A stretch of DNA of 64,000 nt from Geosiphon pyriformis. Lineage: Eukaryota; Glomeromycota; Glomeromycetes; Archaeosporales; Geosiphonaceae. This document shows positions 55,201 to 64,000 of the stretch, in pieces. The stretch spans positions 88,282 to 152,281 of the forward strand of contig JAAOMT010000514.1 of the NCBI GenBank assembly GCA_016748015.1. Reading direction: 5' to 3'. Below the pieces are notes generated by a model that did no database searches, was not told the origin of the DNA, and saw only the letters and a list, made by a program, of their open reading frames with translations. The translations under genes and the position numbers were made by a program. Each line of letters begins with the position of its first letter. Position 1 is the first letter of the stretch.

Positions 55201-56620
55201 TTGGGTTGAAATGTTTTTAGATTTGTCTCATTCGTAACAAATTGTCAGCATTTCTATTGTTTTTTCCTTTTTTATAATGTATAGTGTAAGTATATAGTGA
55301 TAGTGCCATTTTCTATCTTGATTGTCTTCCATCTCCAAATTTTTGTTTATAAAGTGCTGTTAATCCTTTGTGATCTGTGTATACCTCAAACTTCTGATTC
55401 AAGTATTTGCTCTATTTCATGACTGCCCAATAAATTGCTAAGTGTTCTAATTCTGGTGTTCCATAATTTCTTTTAGCTGGAGTTAAACCTTGGCTGACAT
55501 ATACAACTAGATGTTTTCTTCTATCTGGTCTTCTCTATGATAGTACTGCTCCCAATGCTTGGCCAGATGCATTGGTAGTAATAATGAATGATTTGTTGTG
55601 ATCTGAATAGATCAGTACTGGAGCTTATATAAGCTTCTTTCTTAGAATATCAAAAGCTTTTTGTTGTGTTTCTGTCCATTCGTATTTCACATTTTTGGTT
55701 TAGAGATAATTAAATAGTTGGGCTATCTTGGAAAAATTTTTAATAAAGTGTAAATAATAACCTGCGAATCTCAAAAATGACTTTAGCTCCATCACATTAG
55801 TTGGTATTGGGAAGTTTTTGACTATCTCTATTTTTTCTGGATCCATTTTGATCCCATCTTGGCTGACTACATGTCCCAATAATTTTAGTTCTGTTTGCCA
55901 AAGTAACACTTAGTAGCATTTAGTTTTAATTCTACTCGTCTGAGTCTTTCAAACACTTGCTGTAAATGATGGAGATGATCATCAAATGTCTTTGAAAATA
56001 CATTGATGTTATCCAAGTAGACTACTACTGATTTTTATAGTAAGCCAGTGTATACTATTTCTATTAGCCATTGGAATATTGCTGGTACATTGATCAAGCC
56101 AAATAGCATAACTTCAAATTCAAAATTCTCTTCTTTTGTTATGAAAGCTGTCTTTTTTTTATCTTTTGGATCCATGACTACTTGTCAGTAACCACTGTTT
56201 AAGTCTAATGTTGAGAACTATTTCTTTCTGCCAAAAGCATCAAATAATTTCTAGATCCATGGAGTTGGATAACTGTCTCCATGAGTTACTCCATTGAGTT
56301 TTTAGTAGTCCACACAAAATCAGATTTTTCCATTTTTTTTACAGATGAGTACTACTGGTAATGACCATGGGCTCATTGATGACTGAATTAGTCCATTGTC
56401 AAGCATTTGGTTGATTTCTTAATGGATAATCTTATGGCTGGCTGGTAATACTTAGTATGCTCTTTGTTTAATTGGCATTGCATCTTTAGTCTTGATTTAA
56501 TGCTAGATTATGTTGGTTCTGCCAAATTCATTTTCACTGGCAAAGATGTCATTGAATTTGTTAAGTAATATCTTTAGTTGTATACATTGAAGTGGGTCTA
56601 AATTCTCTATGTTCATCTGT
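55201..56620 (-). pseudogene. Reverse transcriptase and RNase H of element G
   Basis: RT: FGRTNII lead-in, PWSLPVVLICKKNGK, FCVDY-stop-KLNGV, STLDLNSGY (first catalytic Asp), FEVMLFGLINVPAIF, VVVYLDNINVFS (YLDN at 56008-56019), LKLNATKCYFGK, then LGHVVSQDGIKMDPEK (55700-55909 open). RNase H: VYTDHKGLTALY (near 55370) and GKNNRNADNLL (near 55250). The second Asp of YxDD is Asn as in B, C and D. Confidence 0.87.
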
Positions 56621-57535
56621 TCCAATTGTTCTAGTTAGAGCAGATAATATTTGTTTTGTCCATAGATGGTTTGTGATGTAATATTTATGTATCCACAAAG
56701 TTGTGAAAAATCTAAAATGTAGTTTGGTGGTTGATCTTCAACTTCAGTAGTTAAATATTCAATGATAGTTCTCTTTGGTATTTTAATAACCTTTCCAGTT
56801 GTGTTGTAGATAGAAATTTTTATGTTTTTGGGGCTGTTGACTGATATGTATAAATTAGTGAGTCCAATCTTTCCTGATTCACAAATGGTGGCTTCTGCCT
56901 CAAACAGCTGAGTTTGATCTTTTACTTCCTTTTTTATGACTAACATATACTAGTCATATGGTGGAATAGAAATTGTTTAATGGGTTGAGATAATTTCTCC
57001 TTTGTCAACAATTTCTTCCTCTGTCATATTGACTGGTATATTTATTCTATCCATTGATTTAAATTTTTATATCCCTCTTGCTGTCATACCTAGTTTTTCT
57101 CTCTTTTTCACTAAAACTAACTGAGTTATTTTCACCAAAGGTAAGAATATTGTCTATGCTATCTTTTTATTTGGTTCTATAATATAGGTCTTTTCTGAGT
57201 CATTTTGTAGCATGGTGATAATATTTTCTATGTATCCTGCATCAATTATTCCTCCTCTGATGTTGATTTCTTTTTTTGCTAAACTACTCCTGGACACTAA
57301 TTGAATCATGATTGTTGCTAGAATTTCCAAAGCTATTTTAAGATCAATACATGTGTGCGAATTTGGTTCCAATTTGATGGCTTTTTTTCCTGGATATCTC
57401 AGACCAAACTCTGTGTTAGTATCATGCGCACATTCCAGCATAATACCTTCATTGTTATCACTGAACCATTTCAGTTTCTGCTCCTTGATAAGGTCAAAGA
57501 GTGTGATATATTGTTTGTAGTTAGAGTCAGAGTTT
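56621..57535 (-). pseudogene. dUTPase-like domain and linker of element G pol
   Basis: Motif 1 CAHDTNTEFGL (Asp changed), motif 2 SRSSLAKK, motif 3 GGIIDAGYIENI (Asp and Tyr kept), motif 4 NKKIA-stop-TIFLPL; motif 5 is degraded (KFKSMD). Motifs 1 to 4 lie in one open frame 57154-57765. The linker (56635-56946) has ISIYNTTGKVIKIPKRTII, as in the other elements. It is homologous to the B domain but lacks the C-terminal GFGSTG arm. Confidence 0.83.
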
Positions 57536-58400
57536 GAATCTAAGTTGAGATTATCATTGCTATTGTTGCCATATGAAATAGAGCTGAAACTGGTGTTTTT
57601 GTCATCATCATTGTTGGAGTTTGAATCAGAATTGAAAATTGATTCCAATTCCAATGGGCAGCTGCTGATTGGCTTCTCTTCCTCAGGGATTGTGTAGATT
57701 ATGTGCAGTAGTAGATTGTAAATGAGATCACATTCATTACAATATTGGAAGTCACATGGAATCAAACAGTAGTCACATAGTCAAGTATTTAGTTGTGCTA
57801 AATGCTCTTTCTGTTCTTCTTTTGTAGGCGCCAAAGTTTGATAGTGTTCATGAAATTTCTCTAGTTCCAAGAGATTTATGACTAGTTTTTTGTTCCAGTC
57901 AAGTTCTACAAGTTCTGGCAGATTGTTCTTGATTTCTCTAATCTCTTTGGGTGATGCTTTCTCAATCTTGGCAATGATCATTTGCCATATTTTGTCATCG
58001 TCATGTGAATAACTGTTTAAATGTCTTACAGCCCTTATCCAGACGACTTCTATTGGTATTTTTTTCTTAATCCAATTGCTAATTAGGATCGTGTATTAAC
58101 ACGATTTATCACAAGTCTCTCTTCGTCCAGAAATGTTATTCCACATTTCTTCATCTAATAGCATTTCTTCACAAGTAAGACAGAGTTCATTATCCCATTT
58201 CTCTTGTCTCTTGGGTCGTCTAAACTGTTCTACAACACACAGATGACAATAAAACTTGGTCGCCACATGGTATTCCTTGTTATTGCCATAGTATGTGCCC
58301 ATTGACGACAATTTCTTGTCACAATTGACACATACAAGCTTTGGCCAATGATAGTTAGTTGGTGGTAGTGTTGTGTAGTTATAAGAGGTGTAAAGAGTGG
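57536..58400 (-). pseudogene. Cysteine-rich module and acidic linker of element G pol
   Basis: Minus strand: LVCVNCDKKLSSMG, FYCHLCVVEQF, LCLTCEEMLLDEEMW, TCDKSCQYTILISNWI, then a helical part (ASPKEIREIKNNLPELVELD, HYQTLAPTKEEQ), LCDYCLIPCDFQYCNECDLIY, and a Ser/Asn/Asp-rich acidic linker (57540-57660) before the dUTPase. Each cysteine pair matches C, and most match B and D. No named domain recognised. Confidence 0.7.
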
Positions 58401-59250
58401 TTGGTAATGGTTCTTTTTCTTTTACTTTTCCTTTTCCTTTTCTTTGGTTATTTTCTTTCTACTTTTAACTTGTTGGCTCTTTCTAATCATTGTTAGTTTC
58501 CTAGGCTTGGTCAGTATTCTTAATAAGTTTTTCTTTTCCCTTGGTTGTCTGTTTCCCAGTTTATTGGTAAGTTATTATTGTCTTCAGTCCAAACCAAATC
58601 ATCAGTTTCCCAGGTGAGTTTTTCTCTTTGTTTTTCTTTCATGTCATTATCCCATAATAGTATTGGTGGCAGCTCATTGTAATTGTTGTCAGCCCAGGAA
58701 ACTTGATACACTTCCCAGGTTGGTTTCTTCTCTTTCTCTTTGAATTCAACAAGTGGTCACATCATTGGATTAGGTTTGAAATAACTGCATGTGGCTGGTA
58801 CACATGTGTATTAGCCATCTTAACTGATTTGCAACTCTTGGGTGGTCCAATCTAGCATTGCTTTGGTTTTGAACAACCAGTCATTACCAACTAAGGCTTG
58901 GTACTGGGTGGCTTCCATAACTAGGACTTTGATTAGTACAATAATACCATTGACTTCGATTGGGAAATCATCAATCTTGTCAATAGGTGTTTTGGTGATG
59001 CCATTAGCAGTAATAATTCTAATACTGGCAGCTCAATCAACTCAGCAGCCTAATGGATCCATGAGTTGTTGTGTGATAATGCTGCTCACTGATTCACTGT
59101 CTAAGATCAGTTTAATGGAATGCCTATCCACCTTGGCATTAATGTACATGACTGTGATGGGTTTTTTTTTCAATGTGGCTCTACTAAATAGTAATGTTAT
59201 TGCCTGAGTTTTAAATTCAAAGAGAAAAATTGCTGCTAATGTTTCATTAT
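58401..59250 (-). pseudogene. Aspartic protease of element G with C-terminal extension
   Basis: LILDSESVSSIIT (active-site Asp kept, first Gly changed to Glu) around 59075-59115, then ITANGITKTPIDKI and YQALVGNDWLFKTKAML near 58880. A Trp/Asp/Lys-rich extension (VYQVSWADNNYNELPP at 58660-58711, also present in C as TYQVSWADD) joins it to the cysteine-rich module. Confidence 0.8.
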
Positions 59251-61180
59251 TAGTAACAGTGGCTGGAGGTATGTTGTTGGTAAGGATTGGTTGTTGATTG
59301 AATTCAGAGTTGTGGAAGATAGTGTCCTCTGGAGTAATCAGTAGACTTAAATAGTATTAAAAATTTGGGTTTTGAGTGGGACCGGTATCCAAGTTCCACT
59401 AACAAAATCCCAATTGTTGAGTTAATAAACTGGAGATTGGTTGTTGAACTATTATCACCAATCTCCAGTTTTGTTGTGTTATTCTCAGCCTTTGTGTCTT
59501 GTTTGGAGGTAAGTTTTGTGATGGCATTTGAACTTGGGGGGTTTGATAGATTATTTGGGGCTGCGGATGATAAATTGTTTGGGATGGTGGTTGATAAATT
59601 GTCTGTGGCTGTGGTTAATAGATGGCTTGTAGTTGATATACTGGAATTTGATATACTGGTGGTTGATAGATTGGCTGCTGCATCATGGACAAGTAAGTTG
59701 ATTGATTTTGATTTTGATAGTTGTTCGGAGTTTGGAACTGGCAATTGGGGTTTCAATATTGATTTCCTGATTGTGGGTTGCTATAAGTATGGCAATTGAC
59801 TTGAATATGGTCTTGTTTACTACAGCTGTGGCAGACACGTATCTCTTATTGCTATGACTAATTGGGTACTGTGGATAAGAATGAACATGATTGATTTTGG
59901 AAGTGATTTGCATTTCCTGAATTATTACGTCATTGAGGTGATTGATAGATTGCACAACTATTAGCTAAGTATCTCTCTAATTTCTGATTGATGAATTCAC
60001 TAAATTGTTTCAATTTGGAATCCAAGTCAGATGATCCATTCATTATTAAATTTACAGCTTGGGCATGATTAGCCTCTGACTCAGCTAATTCAAAGTTTCT
60101 GGCATGAGTAACAGCAGCTTGTAGAGTGGCTAGATGTAATGGGCATACGTGTTGCAAAATGCTGCTGTGTAGACCATGGATGAATTGGTTGAAAATCTGT
60201 GATATTGTGAAATAGTTGGCATCAATTGCTTAGATTTGGCGTAAATTTTGATGGAAGCATCCTAAGTAAGTGGTAACTGTCTCTATGTCCTCTTGTTTGA
60301 TGGTAATAAAAGTGTTTGTTAAGCAATTTATACTATTATTGTTGCTAAAATATCTAAAAAATTCTAGTTTAAATGCATCAAAGTCTTGGGGTTTATTAAT
60401 TAGATTTTAATACCAGAAATTGACAGTGTTTTTGAGAAAGTATGGGATTGCTTAAAGCACTCTAACATCATTCTATTTATTTGTGGTGATGGCTTTCTTG
60501 ACATTATTTAACCATACTTGGGCATTATCCTCTTCACCAATAAAATTGTCAAGTTTTACAATTGGTGTATATGCCATTGGATTTACATTTGGTTGCTGCT
60601 GTTGAACAGGTAGTTGAAGTTGTTATTGCAGCTGTTGAAGCAGTTGTTGCAATGGGAGTTGCTGAGGTGGTCTTTGTGGCTGTTGAATTTGTTGATTTGG
60701 TTGTTGAAATGGCTGCTGAATGGGTTTGGCTATCGGATCAATTGATGAGTGATTGATAATAATATTTGGAGGTAAGTTTGGCTGATTGATTAATTTGAGG
60801 TTCTGATTGTTTTGATTTGGCTGGGTTCTAATATTTGGAGTTTCAATTTTGGTGTTTTTTAAGTTCAGGTTTTTTAGAGTTTAAGTATTCAGAGTTCTAA
60901 ATTCCAGATTTTCTAAGATCAGATTCTGGTAAGTGAATTCTAGATCCTCAGATTCTTCTTCCTCTTCTTCTTCTTGTTTGTCTTTTTCTTCTTTTTCTGA
61001 TACTTCTCATGGAGTAATGATTTTGAAGTCTGGTTGAGATGGTGATAATTGAAATCTTGATGGCTTTGGTGATTACGATTTAAATCCTTAAAATAATTAC
61101 CATAAGTTCCTAGCAATTCTGCTTTCTTTTGTTTACTTTGGAATGGAAGTCATCTAAATGTTGAAGTTGTGTTTGATGTG
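59251..61180 (-). pseudogene. Gag of element G
   Basis: ATG at about 61183 opens MSTSNTTSTF on the minus strand. The Retrotrans_gag core (AIPYFLKNTVNFWY ... FITIKQEDIETVTTYLGCFHQNL) lies at 60460-60240. The helical FELAESEANHAQAVNLIM part (59930-60157 open) follows. An intact zinc knuckle CHSCSKQDHIQVNC (C-x2-C-x4-H-x4-C) lies near 59790-59835. Ser/Thr/Asn-rich and Gln-rich tails follow. The Gln-rich stretch at 60590-60720 gives spurious plus-strand frames. Confidence 0.82.
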
Positions 61181-61217
61181 GACATGTCTGTTGATAAGAT
61201 ATTGATGGTGATTCCGG

Positions 61218-62228
61218 TGTTACCAGTAGAATTTTAGCTATTAATTAGCATAAAATTACCCTTATAATTTCTATAATTAATTAGTATATTAATATCATTT
61301 CAAATTATCATTTATTATTTAATCAATTATCACATATCACAATTCAATTAAATAATCCAATTAGCATAACAGAAAGTAAGATGATCAAATTACACAATAC
61401 CTTGAACTTTGTAACATTCAAAAATTTGCCAAAATTTACAGAAATTTTCTGAAATTTATAAGAAATTCGCCAAAATTTATAGAAATTCGCCAAAATTATG
61501 AATAATTCACCCAAATTAATCAATAGTTTAGCAAAATAACTTGTAGTCCATCAAAATATATCTTTAGTTCACTGAAATTTGAGCAAAGAAAAAAAGTGCA
61601 AGTTCATAGACTAGTACTACAACAAGTTGTATAAAAAAAGAGCTTTTCTCTTCAAGAAAATATATCTTACTTTAGATTTTTCACTTAGAACCGTTTCTAT
61701 ACACACAAAAAAAAATAAATATTAAATAATTCGAAAAACCAAATTCTTTAATTATTGCACTTGGAAAATCCCCAAAACCCAACTAACATTTCGAAATTGA
61801 TTAGCTATCAATTTCAGTAAACTGTTAGTAACTTCAGGCCTGGATAGAAAACATTTCCCTTGATAAAATCCTATTTCTTTTACATTTCTTTTATTTTTCT
61901 TTTCTTTTCTTATTACAATCATTAATGTAGCTTACAGATAAAATTTTTGTAGAAGAGTTGACTTTCACAGCAAAGTAACTACACATTTTTAGTGAGCTTC
62001 CAGATGAGCAATTCCTGGGAAAGAGTTGACATTTACTACAACATAACTATACAAAGTAACTGGCACAGAATTGGCTATTCTACTTATAAGCCCAGCAGTT
62101 CAAATTATAGGAGATAATTTGAAAATAAATTCAATTATTGGAGGTTCAATTACTTCTAGAAAACGTGAATTTGTAACCAACAGACATTTACAACATTCAA
62201 AAAAAGAGACCAAAAACTTCTGGTAACA
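61218..62228 (+). repeat. 5' LTR of element F (1011 bp)
   Basis: TGTTAC at 61218, GTAACA ending 62228. The U3 array of AAATTCGCCAAAATTT / GTTCACNAAATT units (61420-61590) has more units than in A. The TATA box is at about 61630. The LTR is followed at once by TTTGGTGCTCTTCCACGGA (62229-62247), the same primer-binding-site candidate as in B. Confidence 0.93.
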
Positions 62229-62273
62229 TTTGGTGCTCTTCCACGGAAACAACACAGCAAAAACAATTTCAAA

Positions 62274-64000
62274 GTGGTGACCACACCAGATGCAACAACT
62301 TTAAAGTATTACCAGTCAATTTACATCTACTGCAAGCAAAGATTCAACATCTCAGACGGAATTGAAGTTATCAAGAAATTAGTATACCAATATATTAAAA
62401 ATCGCATTAACAATTATTTTTTTGGAAATTACAACATCTCAGAAGTTAGAAGTAATCTTTACAATAATTTAGTGCACTATTTACAGTTGAGAACTGAAGA
62501 CCTTAACAGTAAAACACTTGCCACTTACTTTCAAGAACTTAATTTTAACATTATCAAGTACTGTGAAGAAACATATCCAGTGCAGTCTCAATACTCTATT
62601 GATTTTGAATCAGAGACAAAAACAAGTAACAAAAACAAACAAAAATTGAAGCAATACTCAAGAACCATCCCAAATACTCCAATACTACCAAAAACAACTG
62701 CCAAACACTTGCAAACACCTGAACAAAGAACCAGTGTCAAATTATCACTTTCTATTACACCATTTTTAATTTCACTTGTTCAACCACAAACACCAAGTTT
62801 ACCACTTAAATGTTTCTCCAGACCAGAAGATTACCAGTCATCTAGAAATCCTACTCAACAGCAGGAACCAATATCAACAAGTGCCAATATCATTGATTAC
62901 TTACAAGAAAATGAAAGTAATCATTCAGAGAGTCTGGAAAGTGAAGAAACTAAATCAGAACAAAAAGAAACTACAGAAAATGAAGAAAAAATAACAACTG
63001 CTTACATTGCAAAGATTCTAGAATTTACTAATAAAGATAATGATATCAGTCTCAAGAATAACTTGACAAAGTTCAAAAAGCAGGAGATGCAAATAGTTGG
63101 ATTACAGTAAGAATGCTTAAAGCAATCCCATATTTTCTCTAAAGAACTGCAGGAGAATGGTTTGAAAACTTAGAAGAACTATTTGAAAACTGGTAAGCAT
63201 TTAAAGATGCTTTCTTACAACAATTCACTGACAACAACATCTCTATTACTCTCCATAATTGCTTTCGCAATATCAAACAAGAAACATTTGAAACTGTTAT
63301 AACTTATCTTGGAAGATTCAACAAACTTCTTCGATGGATTTGACAATTGGAAACCAATGATTATTATTCTGATGCTCAGATTCTGAACCAGTTTATAGCA
63401 GAGTTAAAAGACAAACTGATTAAGAAAGTCTGTCCACATGCTCCAGCAGACTTAGCAACTGCCATCAGACATACAAAAAACTATGAAATGGCTATGGAAG
63501 AAGCAAACCACACCAAACTCATCAACTTAGCTATTGGAGAAACCAGTTCAGCAGCTGAAAAGAAAATAAACCAACTCACAAAAAAGGTTAAAAGCTACTT
63601 CACAAACAAACAACAACAGCAACAACAATCACAAAGATATCAACTCCCACAATGACGCAACCAAAACAATTTTGGATTACCCTCCAACAACCAACCTCAA
63701 AATTGTCATTATTGTGGAATTTCAGAACACTGGAAACGAGATTGTAGGAAATTACAAAGAGACCAACAAAATAGGAGTAATCAACATTATTTTTTACCAC
63801 AACAATCTTATTACCAACCTCTACTACCAACTTATTATTCACCAAGACCCCAAAATCAAAACAATTACTATCAACCAGCTCTACAACCAATGCAGCAACA
63901 ATATCAGCAACCTTTACCAATTCAGCAATATTAGACACAACCTTTTCAACAATATTAAATACCAGCCAGAAGATTGGTTCAACATAACCAATTCACATCT
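62274..64000 (+). pseudogene. Gag of element F (runs off the window)
   Basis: ATG at 62274 opens MVTTPDATTLKYYQ and 278 open codons (N-terminal domain plus Ser/Glu-rich linker) to 63110. By comparison with B a single base is missing near 63050 (AGTCTCAA for AGTCCTCAA), shifting the frame. The original frame continues with GDANSWITVRMLKAIPYFL, the gag core and LRWI (stops at Trp, Gln and Arg codons), 63347-63655 open, and an intact zinc knuckle CHYCGISEHWKRDC near 63706-63750. A Gln/Pro/Tyr-rich tail runs to the window end. Confidence 0.88.

Larger units (their letters stand above)
52259..61217 (-). mobile_element. Element G: Ty3/gypsy retrotransposon lacking its 5' LTR in the window
   Basis: On the minus strand: gag, protease, cysteine-rich module, acidic linker, dUTPase, linker, RT/RNase H, integrase, ORF3 and a 3' LTR (52259-53101). 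At 61217, about 35 bases upstream of the Gag ATG, element F interrupts the leader, so the primer-binding site and 5' LTR of G should lie right of F. LTR and protein sequence group it with C rather than with A/B/D/F. Confidence 0.9.
61218..64000 (+). mobile_element. Element F: 5' end of a Ty3/gypsy retrotransposon
   Basis: A complete 5' LTR, primer-binding-site candidate and gag are present; the rest runs off the window. Its left edge (TGTTAC at 61218) abuts the leader of element G, with CCGG (61214-61217) as possible target duplication. LTR and gag group with A and D. Confidence 0.93.

Noticed and set aside
60562-60756. Plus-strand frame of 64 codons, Val/Ala-rich
   Set aside because: It is the reverse of the Gln-rich part of G gag.

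Overview
The window is transposon-dense, AT-rich eukaryotic nuclear DNA (T+A above 70% by eye), probably from an arbuscular mycorrhizal fungus (Glomeromycotina; the genus cannot be told). The reasons: three LINE copies and four decayed LTR-retrotransposon polyproteins closely resemble, from memory, the LINE and gag-pol families common in Rhizophagus/Gigaspora-type genomes. The one host-like locus is a coiled-coil plus protein-kinase gene interrupted by a 934-base assembly gap (40785-41718). I see no tRNA, rRNA or CRISPR.

Layout: (1) 1-8277 is a three-level nest. The 3' end of a plus-strand LINE (7544-8277) is interrupted by minus-strand Ty3/gypsy element C (1301-7543), itself interrupted by plus-strand element A (1-1300, only its 3' end and 3' LTR). 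(2) 8800-25440 is a minus-strand LINE split by a nearly complete plus-strand gypsy element B (14275-24183) with a 4-bp target duplication. (3) 27000-38655 is an ORF1-only LINE derivative (minus) split by minus-strand gypsy element D (28536-37895). (4) 38656-43920 is very AT-rich DNA around the kinase locus. (5) 43922-51655 is a plus-strand LINE with ORF1 and ORF2, interrupted by a solo LTR (48936-49916) flanked by a perfect ATGT duplication. (6) 52259-61217 is minus-strand gypsy element G, whose 5' leader is interrupted by plus-strand element F (61218 to the window end).

All the gypsy elements share one plan: LTR - gag (zinc knuckle) - protease - a cysteine-rich module - a dUTPase-like domain - a beta-rich linker - reverse transcriptase/RNase H - integrase - an extra ORF ('ORF3') - LTR. 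B, D and G show all of it; C shows gag to RT; A shows ORF3 and the LTR; F shows the LTR and gag. The dUTPase and cysteine-rich module between protease and RT, and an ORF3 that runs into the 3' LTR in the same frame in four elements of two LTR types, are the most unusual features.

Nearly every long frame is broken, mostly by changes expected from C-to-T/G-to-A transitions (Arg or Gln to stop, Trp to stop, Asp to Asn, His to Tyr). Coding entries for the elements are therefore listed as pseudogenes, and domain borders are approximate (tens of bases). Element borders are supported by the TGTTAC...GTAACA ends and by host reading frames.
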